Of a stretch of 64,000 nt of DNA, positions 9,094 through 18,618 are shown piece after piece. The stretch spans positions 1 through 64,000 of the forward strand of contig JBARAD010000204.1 in the NCBI GenBank assembly GCA_049791675.1, given 5' to 3'. How positions within the stretch are numbered: position 1 is the first letter of the stretch; the number at the start of each line of letters is the position of its first letter. Below the pieces are notes generated by a model. That model did no database searches. It saw only the letters and a program-made list of their open reading frames with translations, and was not told the origin of the DNA. Made by a program: the position numbers and the translations under genes. The stretch comes from Chryseosolibacter sp049791675. Lineage in GTDB: Bacteria > Bacteroidota > Bacteroidia > Cytophagales > Cyclobacteriaceae.

Positions 9094-10205
9094 AGCAATT
9101 CTTACATACTCCGATGAAACATCTCATTAATAAAAATATCTTAATTATCTCACCCGAGCCATGGGATCATATTCCGGTTTCGAAACACCATTATGCCAGA
9201 GCTCTTGCTTCTTTGGGTAATAATGTGTTCTTCCTTAATCCGCCGGCATACGAGAATTCGGTAAAACGAGATGCAAAGGAAGCTAATGTCAATATTGTGA
9301 ACTATAAGACGATTCGCGGTGCCAATAGGCTTCCTGCTTTATTTCGGGATGGATTAAACTCTGTCTTAATTCGAAAAATAAAGCGGTTGTGTAAGGTGAA
9401 TTTTGATGTTGTATGGTCATTCGATTCTTTTCGATTTCAAAACATGCGACTTTGGGAGACAGATGTCAAGATCTACCATGTGGTGGACGTTCACAAAGCT
9501 CCCCTTGAATTTCAGTTGTTCGAGTCCGCGGATGTAATCTTATCCGTTTCAAAGTTGATACTGGAACGGATTACCGCAAAGGATAAAATTACAGCTCAGA
9601 TAAATCATGGTCTTGCCCGCCATTTTCTTGAACCGCCAGCTGTTTACGAGAATAATAGTTCTGGTACGATCAAGCCAGAAATGAAAGTTGGATATGTCGG
9701 AAATCTTGATAACTGGTGCGTTGATCATGAAACTTTGTTCCGCATTGTTATGGAAAATCCCGACATCAATTTCATGTTTATTGGTCCGTACAAAACTGGA
9801 TCTGAAATCGCTTCGCATCTCACTGCGTTGCCTAATGTTAAGCTGCTGGGTCGTGTGGAAACGGAACAACTTCCCTGTTTATTGAATCAGATGACTGTTT
9901 TTTTGATGTGCTATTACGGGGCAGATGCTGCTGTAAATTCCAATCATCATAAGATTTTGGAATTCTTATCGACCGGCAAGCCAACGGTCATCAACTATAC
10001 GGATGAGTATAAGGATAAGCGCGATTTGGTTATTATGTCCGATCACAATGAAGAACTGCCTGCGCTGTTTCAAAAGGTTTGTGGCAATATCGATCAGTAT
10101 ACATCGCCGTTTCTTGTGGCCAAAAGAAAGGAATACGCTGCTTCGAATACCTACGCTTCGCAGATCGAACGAATTGATCTCTTATTAAACTCTCTGATCG
10201 ACTAG
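9090..10205 (+). CDS. Glycosyltransferase, GT-B fold
   Basis: A protein of 371 residues from the TTG at 9090, or 363 from the ATG at 9114. The ATG gives an N-terminus (MKHLINKNILIISPEPWDH) that begins directly before the first strand and is as likely as the coupled TTG. Features are DVVWSFDSFRF near residue 107, VGYVGNLDNWCVD near residue 200 where the second Rossmann domain begins, and HHKILEFLSTGKPTV near residue 290 in the donor-site position. It resembles GT-B enzymes that act early in repeat-unit assembly. Substrate unknown. Confidence 0.78.
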   Translation: MKQFLHTPMKHLINKNILIISPEPWDHIPVSKHHYARALASLGNNVFFLNPPAYENSVKRDAKEANVNIVNYKTIRGANRLPALFRDGLNSVLIRKIKRLCKVNFDVVWSFDSFRFQNMRLWETDVKIYHVVDVHKAPLEFQLFESADVILSVSKLILERITAKDKITAQINHGLARHFLEPPAVYENNSSGTIKPEMKVGYVGNLDNWCVDHETLFRIVMENPDINFMFIGPYKTGSEIASHLTALPNVKLLGRVETEQLPCLLNQMTVFLMCYYGADAAVNSNHHKILEFLSTGKPTVINYTDEYKDKRDLVIMSDHNEELPALFQKVCGNIDQYTSPFLVAKRKEYAASNTYASQIERIDLLLNSLID

Positions 10206-10207
10206 GT

Positions 10208-11032
10208 ATGCATCCGCTCGTTTCCATTATTATGCCTGTTTATAATGCGTCAGCGTATGTGGGTACGGCAATCGAGTCAGTATTAAATCAATCTCATCAA
10301 AATTGGGAACTCCTGATTGTAAATGATGGAAGTACTGACAAGAGTCGGGATGTTATCCTGCAATACGACGACCCTCGGATTCGATTCTACGACCATTCGA
10401 CAAACAGAGGTGTTTCCGCTGCAAGAAATAAAGGACTGGCTCATATGAAGGGTGAATTTCTTTGTTTTTTAGATGCAGATGATGTTTTGCCTTCTGAATC
10501 AATCTCTGGAAGATTGGCTGTATTGTTAGCGGTTCCCGAAGTGAATATGGTTGATGGACGTGTTGAAGTATTTGACGCTTCGATGGTTGGACTGGTAAGA
10601 GAATGGACGCCCAGCCGAAAAGGAGAGGTGGTTTCTTCGCTCTTGAAATTGAAGTCTGATTGCTTTTTGTTATTATCATGGATGATCAGAGTATTGCCTG
10701 GCGTTCGTTATTCCTTCGATGAGGATATGCGTCATGCGGAGGATCTGCTGTTTCTTGCGGAGGTTGCAAGGACAGGCAACTATGATTATGTGGAATTCAC
10801 TATATATCAGTACCGTCAGACACCTGGATCAGCGATGGGGAATATTGAGGCGCTTGGAAAAGGTTACGAGCAGTATTATCGCAAAGTATTGTTGCTATTC
10901 AGTGACAGACTCGATTTATTCAACAGGTGGTTTCTATTGTTTAAGATCAGAAGGATCATGTTTCTGTCATTTTTATCTCATGGAAAGATTTCGAAGGCTC
11001 TCAAATATCTCTTAACGGGGTGGACACATTGA
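10208..11032 (+). CDS. Glycosyltransferase family 2
   Basis: A 274-residue GT-A enzyme. The N-terminus PLVSIIMPVYNASAYVGTAI is the classic GT2 opening; DGSTDKS follows near residue 41, the metal-binding DADD (a DXD motif) near residue 94, and RHAEDLLF near residue 177 gives the acidic catalytic position (ED). The C-terminal 40 residues are basic and hydrophobic and may sit on the membrane. It starts 2 bases after the previous stop. It is an inverting transferase of the repeat unit with unknown donor. Confidence 0.88.
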   Translation: MHPLVSIIMPVYNASAYVGTAIESVLNQSHQNWELLIVNDGSTDKSRDVILQYDDPRIRFYDHSTNRGVSAARNKGLAHMKGEFLCFLDADDVLPSESISGRLAVLLAVPEVNMVDGRVEVFDASMVGLVREWTPSRKGEVVSSLLKLKSDCFLLLSWMIRVLPGVRYSFDEDMRHAEDLLFLAEVARTGNYDYVEFTIYQYRQTPGSAMGNIEALGKGYEQYYRKVLLLFSDRLDLFNRWFLLFKIRRIMFLSFLSHGKISKALKYLLTGWTH

Positions 11033-11044
11033 CTGATATAAAGC

Positions 11045-11881
11045 ATGGTAATACATAGATCATTCATCAAACTCTTGCATCGCACCCGGCTACTAAAGCA
11101 TTTCAAGCTGAATACCAGAACGGGTTTTGGAAAAAGTGTTTTTAAGATCCCGTTGTTGAATGATATAGGTTATTCTCATTGCCTGGGTTATGAAGAATGG
11201 TTGCTGAAAGTGATGGCTTTCACGGAAGCATATCTTCACAATGACAAGTCGTTTGTTGATGTGGGCGTAAACATTGGGCAGAGTCTATTGATCCTCAAAT
11301 CCCTGTATCCGGCGACCCGATATACCGGATTTGAACCCAACCCTGTTTGCGTGGAGTACGCACAAGAACTTATTAAGATCAATAATATTCAGAATTCAGC
11401 AATTTATCCTTTCGGCCTGTCGGATAAAACCGGGGCTGCCGCTCTGAATTTCTACCATCAGAATCCCGATGATTCCTGCGCTTCGATGGTCAAAGAATTC
11501 AGAAATGAAGACGTACGACAAACGAGATCTGTATCGGTAGTCCGGGGAGATGAACTTGAGAATTGGCCAGACATCAATCCGGGGATTGTTAAAATAGATG
11601 TCGAAGGAGCCGAATTGGAAGTGATTATCGGTTTGGAAAACGTCATCCGGAGGTACAGACCGTGTATCATCTGTGAAGTTCTTCCTGCATACTCAATAAA
11701 AAATGAGTTTCGTGTCAGGAGGCAAGAGGATTTGAGGCGCTTGCTGACTGAGAGCGGTTACGGTATTTATCAAATCAATGAGAACGGCGATATAACAGCG
11801 ACGGGCCATTTTGATATTCATGCTCCGATAGCGTGTAGTAACTACCTGTTTGTGCCTTTGGACAATAATATACTTGACTGA
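11045..11881 (+). CDS. FkbM family SAM-dependent methyltransferase
   Basis: A 278-residue Rossmann methyltransferase. SAM-binding motif I is VDVGVNIGQSL near residue 74, followed by the acidic strand end TGFEPNP, and the FkbM signature VKIDVEGAELEVIIGLE near residue 182. It probably O-methylates a sugar of the polysaccharide, which often caps a chain or masks a hydroxyl. It lies between two glycosyltransferase genes, 12 bases after one and directly abutting the next, so it belongs to the same operon. Confidence 0.85.
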   Translation: MVIHRSFIKLLHRTRLLKHFKLNTRTGFGKSVFKIPLLNDIGYSHCLGYEEWLLKVMAFTEAYLHNDKSFVDVGVNIGQSLLILKSLYPATRYTGFEPNPVCVEYAQELIKINNIQNSAIYPFGLSDKTGAAALNFYHQNPDDSCASMVKEFRNEDVRQTRSVSVVRGDELENWPDINPGIVKIDVEGAELEVIIGLENVIRRYRPCIICEVLPAYSIKNEFRVRRQEDLRRLLTESGYGIYQINENGDITATGHFDIHAPIACSNYLFVPLDNNILD

Positions 11882-13057
11882 ATGACTGTTGTATTTATCT
11901 GTTATTGGAGTATTGAAGATGGGCTGACAGCTTCCACGGTTATTCCTCATCTTGCAATCCTAGATGGGATGATCGAAGTGAAGACGGTGATATTGTTCAC
12001 CATAGAACGCAGTCGAAATAAAGCAAATTTGGATCTTCCCCCTAAGGTAATTCACCATCCACTTTGGTCAGGCAAGAGATATATTGATAAGTTTGTTGAT
12101 TTTACACAATTTCCACAACAAATAGGGAAAGCCATCAAGTCATTTAATGTCAGATTGATGTTTTGCAGAGGCACTCCTGCCGGAGCGCTGGGATACATTG
12201 TGCATAGAGCAACCCGCATTCCCTATGTCGTCGAATCTTTTGAGCCGCATGCTGAGTACATGGCGGAATCGGGTGTCTGGCGGAGATGGGGACTACGCTA
12301 TTTTCTACAGCGCCGGTGGGAGAAAAAGCAGATGGACACCGCACATTGTTTGTTGCCCGTATCGCCTGCAATGGAACGCGATCTCGAACTTGAGGGCGTT
12401 GAACGGTCAAGAATACGGTTGATGCCTTGCGCAGTAAATCAAGAGATATTTTCATTTGATTCGGAGAAACGCGAATCTTTGCGTTCAGTTTTAAATATTC
12501 CTAAGGATTGCGTTTGCGGTATCTATGTCGGGAAGTTCGGAGGGCTCTATTATGATTCAGAAGCCTTCCAGATCTTCGAAGAAGCCCTTAATTTCTTTCC
12601 CGGGTTCAGGCTCGTTATTCTCACTCCGGACGACGCTCCACAGATTGCTGCCCGACTGCTGAGTCACGGATTCAAGAATGAAAATTATCATGTCCTTAAG
12701 GTCGGGCACGAGGCTGTGCCTGCCTATTTGTCGGCAGCTGATTTTGCATTCGCGCTTTACCGACCTACCCCCTCAAAGAAATTTCTTTCTCCGGTCAAGG
12801 TTGGGGAATACTGGGCAGTTGGGCTTCCCGTGCTGATTTCTGATGCAATTGGCGACGCCTCTTTCATAATTGAGAAGCATCAAGCCGGGGCGATATTTAG
12901 TCTGCGCAATCTTCGTCCTGCATTTGCCAAAATAAAAAGCACGCTTGAGATCGATCCTATCGTTTTGCGTGAAAAGATCCGGGGCTTGGCGCTGCATTAC
13001 CGTAGCTTTGAAACGAACAGGAGAATATACAAGGAAATCATCCATGAGATCGGCTAA
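11882..13057 (+). CDS. Glycosyltransferase, GT4-like
   Basis: A 391-residue GT-B fold protein whose ATG follows the previous stop without any spacer. The N-terminal domain includes IPYVVESFEPHAEYMAESG near residue 112. The second domain starts at GIYVGKFGGLYYDSEAF near residue 214, and the donor-site region SPVKVGEYWAVGLPVLISDA is near residue 302. It shares the VGEYWAxGLPxxI phrase with the transferase at 6650-7858, which suggests that the two are related in donor choice. It is the last glycosyltransferase of the operon. Confidence 0.8.
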   Translation: MTVVFICYWSIEDGLTASTVIPHLAILDGMIEVKTVILFTIERSRNKANLDLPPKVIHHPLWSGKRYIDKFVDFTQFPQQIGKAIKSFNVRLMFCRGTPAGALGYIVHRATRIPYVVESFEPHAEYMAESGVWRRWGLRYFLQRRWEKKQMDTAHCLLPVSPAMERDLELEGVERSRIRLMPCAVNQEIFSFDSEKRESLRSVLNIPKDCVCGIYVGKFGGLYYDSEAFQIFEEALNFFPGFRLVILTPDDAPQIAARLLSHGFKNENYHVLKVGHEAVPAYLSAADFAFALYRPTPSKKFLSPVKVGEYWAVGLPVLISDAIGDASFIIEKHQAGAIFSLRNLRPAFAKIKSTLEIDPIVLREKIRGLALHYRSFETNRRIYKEIIHEIG

Positions 13058-13103
13058 TCAGACCTTCGCATACGGGTTACCACCGTTCTCAAAGAATTAT
13101 ATA

Positions 13104-16100
13104 ATGTGTATGATGAGGATTGCGACTGTTTTTTTGTTGGTGATGGGCTATATGTCGCAGGCGCAACCTGTTGCAGAATTCGATTTTCCTCAGGGTGTAT
13201 ATTCAGTCTGCAAGAATGAGAATGTCTTGCTCTCAAATAATTCCACCGGCGCTACTCATTTTCTGTGGGACTTTTGTCCGGAGACTTTCCAGGAGTCTCC
13301 AATGATGACCAGTCTTCAAACTGACTCGGGTCTCTCAGCGGGCGCTTCATATAAAATTGTCAGAGATGGAGATCGGTGGTTCGGCTTTTTGGTTAATCGG
13401 TCGGCTAACAAACTGATTAGACTGGATTTTGGTAATAATCCGGCCTCAATTCCTGTGCTTCAAGATCTTGGAAATCCCGGCAACTATCTGAATTCCCCCG
13501 AAGGTATTGATATCTATTTCAGCAACGGTGCATGGTATGGCTTTATCGGCTACAACGGGGACATCGCACGACTCGATTTTGGCACATCCCTGGCGAACAT
13601 ACCGGTTGCGACGCGATTGAATCTTGCAGGTCCGAAACGTTTTGCTGATGTGAAAGTTGTTGAGCAAAACGGATTGTTGGTGTTACTTTCCGTGGTCACA
13701 CAAGATAATACAATTCGTCGCGTCAATTTCGGGACTTCCTTTTCGAATTCTCCAGTAGTTACGAACATTTCAGTCGGCACGGTCGAGTTTCCTTTAGGAA
13801 TCAGTATTGTCAAAACCAACGCGAGATGGATTGCGCACCTGACGTCGTTTGTCCAAAATGGGAGTACTAAGTTCTCTGTTACCCAGCTCAGTTTTGGATC
13901 TGACATACTTGCTGCACCATCCGTCGAAGGTACGTACAACTTTGCTTCCGTAGAAAAACCATACCGGATCAAACTCCATCAAACCGGAGGTAACTATATC
14001 GGCGTCATTAGTAACGAACTGAAGAAACTCGCGATTATTAATTTTCATGATCTTAACCCGGCAAATGTTCCGGTTGAGTTGCCCAATTCAGCGTTGCCCG
14101 TATCGATTGGCTTTGATGTTCTGAAATATGAAGGAAAAAGTCTTTTACATGCGAACGAAAACAGTACCAGTTCTTTGAAGCTTTTCTCGTATGAAAGAGG
14201 GTGTGAACAAAATGTTTCATGGAGTACAGGCAATGAGCCGTCCGGTCTCAGATTTAATGCGACCGGAACTTTTAAAATCGATCTCACGGCCAGTAGCGAC
14301 AAGTATTCTCTAAGCGAGGCATCTGGTGAATTGACTGTGACAGGCTACATGGCTCCCGAGATTTTCATTATTCATGATAACATATGTCAATCTGCTCAAG
14401 TGAAGTTTTCGGTCGGTGGGTCTTCGGGTAACCTGACTCAATGGTCCTGGGATCTTGGTGATGGGAATACTTCTGCCTTTAATAGCCCACAAGTCATTTA
14501 TTCCAACGACGGGTCCTATCCTGTGCTATTGGAGGTCGGCGATGATAATGGGTGCCGTGCATACGATACGCTTGAACTTCAAATCTATCCACCTCCTGTT
14601 GCAGATTTCTATTTATCTCCAACCCTCCTCTGCACCAACACCACCATCATCTTTCCCACCACTACACCCGACATTTACGACGGAAACCTGTCTTATCAAT
14701 GGTTCGTCGACGATGGCCCGGTCAGTGCCGAGCGCGATTTGCAGTACACATTCACTGACACCGGCCCGAAAGAAATTAAACTCATGACCTCGATCCCAGG
14801 GTGCGCAGATGAAATTACAAAGACCACTGCTTCCGTTGAAGCCGGACCGGTAGTGGACTTCTCTTTCACCGGAACATGCGAAGACGAAACTTTTTCCTTT
14901 CAAAATGAAACTTCAGGATCCGCAGAAAGTTATCAATGGAATTTTGACAACGGGCAAACGGCCACAACCTTCAATGCTTCGCAGCGGTTCAACGAACCGG
15001 GGGACTTTTCTGTTTCCCTCACCGCCATCAATGCGGTCGGCTGCGAAAATGTAAAAACGAGAACCCTCCGTGTGCACTCCAAACCGCTCATAGATTTTTT
15101 GGTTGACGGCCCGCCCAATGCCTGTTCCGGGGTAAACACGGATTTCCGGAACCAGACGGTCAATCCCGACGGCAGTCTGATTACGGAATGGCTATGGGCA
15201 TTCGGCGATGCCACCCCTCCGCTACAGCAGAATACAGGGGATGCGCAACACCTTTTTGCAAATGGAGGCACGTATCACGTGACACTTACCGCCACCACCG
15301 AATACGGATGTGCCGGCACCGGAGAAAAAAGTGTCAGTATTCACCAGGCGCCGTCAACCAGCTACGCGTCAACGCCCGCCTGCGATGATGTTCCGGTCGT
15401 TTTTACAGGTCCGGTGGATAACAGTATCTCCAGTTTGTACTGGGAGATCGGGACATCCTATTATGACGGTCCATCTGTTACACATACTTTTAAGTCTCCC
15501 GGCGATTATCCGTTATACCTGGAGTTGGCCGGATCCAATGGCTGCATTGCTACAGTTACGCGTACGATTCATGTACCCGCGCCGCTGGTCCCTGATTTTT
15601 CTGTATTGAAGAATTGCGTGGGGCAGGAAACAATTTTCACCGACATCACCTCTGGCTCCGATCCGGTCTCATCCCGGGAGTGGCGTTTCCAGAGCGGAGA
15701 GGCTTTCAGCAGTTCTCCGTTGATCCGCACTTTCGGGGCATTGGGAGAGTATGACGTTACGCTTCAGGTAACGGCGGCGTCGGGCTGTGTTTATGATATC
15801 ACTAAAGAAGTGCAGGTACTCTCCCCACCTGCCGCAGCCTTTGCGGCAGACCCGGCCTCCGGAGCGTATCCACTTGAAGTTTCATTTGTAAACACCTCTG
15901 TCCAGGCAACGCACTACCTGTGGGAATTCTCGGATGGCACGGGGGCCACGTCGACGGAACGATCTCCGGTCCACACGTATCCGGAGGCCGGCACCTTCCC
16001 GGTGAAACTTGTTGCGTCAAACGATCAGCAATGCGAAAGTGTTGCGATAGCCAATGTGACGATCGTTGCGCCTTTGCCCGATGCCGACATCGAGCTCCTT

Positions 16101-16643
16101 GCGCTTTCGTCTAACCCCGACGGATCTCTGAAACTCATCGCCACCATTCACAACAAGGGCAACACGATCCTGAAAGATCTGCCAATGGAGATAGACCTCT
16201 CGGGTAAGCTTTCGTTGCGGCACGTTGTTGGCGAGCCTATACTGCCTGGCACAAAGTATAATGCAGTGCTGGGTGCCGGTATTCTGGATCCCGGGAACCT
16301 TGATTACATCTGTGTGGTGATCGACGTAGCGCACGACCTGAACCCCACTTTCAACAAAGTGTGTCAGGATCTGAAAGATCAGTCTTTCGTCTTCCCAGCC
16401 TATCCGAATCCTGCGACTGAACTGCTCAATATTGAATGGATCGCTGAGGGCCGCAAAACGGTTGTCATTTCGCTGGCCGACGCCATGGGGAGGAAAGTAT
16501 GTTCCGTTGAAACATCGGGCGGAACAGGTTTGAACCGTTGGTCCCTGGATCTTAGGGGTCTGGAAAATGGCGTTTATCTGCTGCTGATCGATGACGGCAG
16601 ACTGAGAAGCAGCCAAAAGATCCTGGTCATAAACAAGCCGTAA
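13104..16643 (+). CDS. Secreted PKD-repeat protein with propeller-like head and T9SS sorting domain
   Basis: A 1179-residue secreted protein. I place the start at 13104 because MMRIATVFLLVMGYMSQAQ is then a complete signal peptide; an ATG at 13044 would add 20 non-hydrophobic residues and overlap the preceding gene. Residues about 105-325 carry five copies of a xLDFGxxxxxxPV motif spaced 50, 50, 55 and 50 residues apart, like beta-propeller blades. Then come at least six PKD-type domains (WDLGDGN, WNFDNGQ, WAFGDAT, WEFSDGT), a CARDB-like segment (DADIELLALS), and a C-terminal T9SS domain beginning FPAYPNPATELLNIEW. It is expected on the cell surface, and its place at the end of the polysaccharide operon suggests a link to the glycan. 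Confidence 0.85.
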   Translation: MCMMRIATVFLLVMGYMSQAQPVAEFDFPQGVYSVCKNENVLLSNNSTGATHFLWDFCPETFQESPMMTSLQTDSGLSAGASYKIVRDGDRWFGFLVNRSANKLIRLDFGNNPASIPVLQDLGNPGNYLNSPEGIDIYFSNGAWYGFIGYNGDIARLDFGTSLANIPVATRLNLAGPKRFADVKVVEQNGLLVLLSVVTQDNTIRRVNFGTSFSNSPVVTNISVGTVEFPLGISIVKTNARWIAHLTSFVQNGSTKFSVTQLSFGSDILAAPSVEGTYNFASVEKPYRIKLHQTGGNYIGVISNELKKLAIINFHDLNPANVPVELPNSALPVSIGFDVLKYEGKSLLHANENSTSSLKLFSYERGCEQNVSWSTGNEPSGLRFNATGTFKIDLTASSDKYSLSEASGELTVTGYMAPEIFIIHDNICQSAQVKFSVGGSSGNLTQWSWDLGDGNTSAFNSPQVIYSNDGSYPVLLEVGDDNGCRAYDTLELQIYPPPVADFYLSPTLLCTNTTIIFPTTTPDIYDGNLSYQWFVDDGPVSAERDLQYTFTDTGPKEIKLMTSIPGCADEITKTTASVEAGPVVDFSFTGTCEDETFSFQNETSGSAESYQWNFDNGQTATTFNASQRFNEPGDFSVSLTAINAVGCENVKTRTLRVHSKPLIDFLVDGPPNACSGVNTDFRNQTVNPDGSLITEWLWAFGDATPPLQQNTGDAQHLFANGGTYHVTLTATTEYGCAGTGEKSVSIHQAPSTSYASTPACDDVPVVFTGPVDNSISSLYWEIGTSYYDGPSVTHTFKSPGDYPLYLELAGSNGCIATVTRTIHVPAPLVPDFSVLKNCVGQETIFTDITSGSDPVSSREWRFQSGEAFSSSPLIRTFGALGEYDVTLQVTAASGCVYDITKEVQVLSPPAAAFAADPASGAYPLEVSFVNTSVQATHYLWEFSDGTGATSTERSPVHTYPEAGTFPVKLVASNDQQCESVAIANVTIVAPLPDADIELLALSSNPDGSLKLIATIHNKGNTILKDLPMEIDLSGKLSLRHVVGEPILPGTKYNAVLGAGILDPGNLDYICVVIDVAHDLNPTFNKVCQDLKDQSFVFPAYPNPATELLNIEWIAEGRKTVVISLADAMGRKVCSVETSGGTGLNRWSLDLRGLENGVYLLLIDDGRLRSSQKILVINKP

Positions 16644-16797
16644 TTCTTTCGGCGAGATTCATCATTACGTTGGTTTTTCCATTATTTTTGCCCAAATAAA
16701 ATTTGGTGACAAGAATTGACTGCCGTACAAAGTATCAGGCAGCCTGGGAGAAACGCACCCCCGCTTTATATTCAAGAGAAAATCCATAATCATTGAT

Positions 16798-17274
16798 ATG
16801 AAATCATCTGTAAAGATTGATGCAACCGACCGGAAAATACTGGAGATCCTGCAGGCGAACTCCAACATCACGAACGCTCAATTAGCCAAGGAAATCGGAT
16901 TGTCTCCCGCGCCGACCCTGGAAAGGGTAAACAAGCTGGAGATCTCCGGGGTCATCAAAAGCTACCACGCAGTGATAGACCCAGCCAGTGTCGGCCTCGG
17001 GGTAAGTACCTTCGTGATGGCCTCTCTCAAGGGACATAATAAAGATAACATCGAAAAATTCATTACCGCCATTAAGAAGATACCAGAGATTGTCGAGTGC
17101 CACCACTTGACAGGGGCAGCCGATTTTATCCTCAAGATCGTCTGCGTGGATATTGCCTCCTATCAGCAACTCATGTTGGAAAGAGTGTCCAACATCGATG
17201 TGGTTGACAGCCTTCAGTCGATGGTTATCCTATCCACATTCAAAGATAGTAAAGCAATGCCTATCCCCGGTTAA
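16798..17274 (+). CDS. Lrp/AsnC family transcriptional regulator
   Basis: A 158-residue regulator. The N-terminal winged helix-turn-helix spans about residues 10-60 (ILEILQANSNITNAQLAKEI, then GLSPAPTLERVNKLE) and is followed by the RAM ligand-binding domain. Lrp-type proteins form octamers and respond to amino acids. Two bases separate its stop from the phosphoribosyltransferase ORF, and panB follows, so the three probably form an operon. The effector and target genes are not known. Confidence 0.9.
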   Translation: MKSSVKIDATDRKILEILQANSNITNAQLAKEIGLSPAPTLERVNKLEISGVIKSYHAVIDPASVGLGVSTFVMASLKGHNKDNIEKFITAIKKIPEIVECHHLTGAADFILKIVCVDIASYQQLMLERVSNIDVVDSLQSMVILSTFKDSKAMPIPG

Positions 17275-17276
17275 TT

Positions 17277-17780
17277 ATGGTGACAGAAAAGAGTCTGATT
17301 CTCGATTCCGTCCAGATAAAGCAGAAGATCCGCAGGATGGCGTACGAGATCTATGAGCATAACTTCAACGAAAAAAGTATTGTTGTCGCCGGCATAGAAG
17401 GGCAGGGGTATACACTTGCCAAACTTCTGATCAAGGAGGTGGAATCCATTTCACCGATCAAGACACTGCTCGTGAAGGTGACGCTGGATAAATCCGCGCC
17501 TCAGCAAACAGACGTGACGTTGGATTGCAGTATCAGGGAACTCCAGAAGAAATGCATCATTCTCGTCGATGATGTTCTGAATACCGGGCGGACATTTGCC
17601 TATGGCTTAAAACCGTTTTTGAATATCGAAGTGAAGAAAATTGAGACCGCTGTGTTGGTAAACCGCAGTCATACGCTGTTTCCGATCTACCCCCAGTATA
17701 CGGGGTATGAACTGGCGACAACGATCCGTGATCACGTTGAGGTGGTGCTCGGCAAAGAGACCGCTGTTTATGTACGATAG
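17277..17780 (+). CDS. Phosphoribosyltransferase domain protein (PyrR-like)
   Basis: A 167-residue type I phosphoribosyltransferase. The PRPP-binding motif IILVDDVLNTGRT is at residues 94-106, and VAGIEGQGYTLA near residue 37 is the PPi loop region. Length and layout resemble PyrR, the uracil phosphoribosyltransferase and regulator of pyr operons, but no pyrimidine genes or PyrR-type attenuator are seen here, so the acceptor base is not assigned. The ATG at 17277 follows the lrp stop by 2 bases. Translational coupling with the regulator is likely. Confidence 0.82.
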   Translation: MVTEKSLILDSVQIKQKIRRMAYEIYEHNFNEKSIVVAGIEGQGYTLAKLLIKEVESISPIKTLLVKVTLDKSAPQQTDVTLDCSIRELQKKCIILVDDVLNTGRTFAYGLKPFLNIEVKKIETAVLVNRSHTLFPIYPQYTGYELATTIRDHVEVVLGKETAVYVR

Positions 17781-17799
17781 CATACCATAATCTTTTGTC

Positions 17800-18618
17800 A
17801 TGTCAATTCACAAACAGGAAGTAAAAAGGATCACCACGCACCAGCTACAGGAAATGAAGAATCGTGGCGAGAAGATCGCCATGCTTACGGCCTATGACTA
17901 CAGCATGGCCAAGATCATCGATGCAGCGTCGGTGGACGTAATACTGGTAGGGGATTCAGCTTCCAATGTCATGGCCGGACATGAGACGACGCTGCCCATT
18001 ACATTGGATCAGATGATCTATCATGCTGCCTCTGTTGTACGCGCCGTGAAGCGCGCGCTGGTGGTTGTAGATCTTCCTTTCGGAACGTATCAGGGAAGTT
18101 CAGGAGAAGCCCTTCGGTCCGCGATCCGCATCATGAAAGAAGCGGGCGCGCACGCCGTAAAACTCGAGGGTGGCAGTGAAGTAAAAGATTCAGTAGAAAG
18201 AATTTTAAGCGCGGGCATTCCGGTGATGGGTCATCTGGGGTTGACGCCGCAGTCCATTTATAAATTCGGCACATACACCGTCAGGGCCAGGGAAGAAGCA
18301 GAAGCGAAAAAGCTCATGGACGATGCAAAGCTACTCGACGAATGCGGTTGCTTTGGTATGGTGCTGGAGAAGATCCCGGCGGACCTTGCGAAGAAAGTGT
18401 CACAGGCTGTCCATATACCCACGATCGGGATCGGGGCGGGTCCTGATACGGATGGGCAGGTGCTGGTGATGCAGGACATGCTCGGTATCAGCAAGGAATT
18501 CAAGCCACGTTTTTTGAGGAGATATGCCGACCTCGACAGCATCGTGACAGACGCGGTGAAGAATTATATCTCCGATGTAAAATCGAAATCCTTCCCGAAC
18601 GAAAATGAAAAGTATTAA
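17800..18618 (+). CDS. panB: 3-methyl-2-oxobutanoate hydroxymethyltransferase
   Basis: A 272-residue enzyme, the normal length for PanB. It makes ketopantoate from 2-oxoisovalerate and methylene-tetrahydrofolate, the first committed step to pantothenate and coenzyme A. Motifs are MLTAYDYSMAKI near residue 28, VGDSASNVMAGH with the metal-binding Asp near residue 50, and GIGAGPDTDGQVLV near residue 208. It starts 19 bases after the phosphoribosyltransferase gene. Its 3' end overlaps the convergent CAP-domain gene by 4 bases, and no terminator is seen between them. Confidence 0.95.
   Translation: MSIHKQEVKRITTHQLQEMKNRGEKIAMLTAYDYSMAKIIDAASVDVILVGDSASNVMAGHETTLPITLDQMIYHAASVVRAVKRALVVVDLPFGTYQGSSGEALRSAIRIMKEAGAHAVKLEGGSEVKDSVERILSAGIPVMGHLGLTPQSIYKFGTYTVRAREEAEAKKLMDDAKLLDECGCFGMVLEKIPADLAKKVSQAVHIPTIGIGAGPDTDGQVLVMQDMLGISKEFKPRFLRRYADLDSIVTDAVKNYISDVKSKSFPNENEKY

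Noticed and set aside
12945..13103. Longer N-terminus for the PKD protein
   Set aside because: It would overlap the glycosyltransferase gene by 113 bases and bury the signal peptide.
16017..16616. 199-codon antisense frame in the PKD protein gene
   Set aside because: No recognisable motif; the plus strand gives a complete T9SS sorting domain here.
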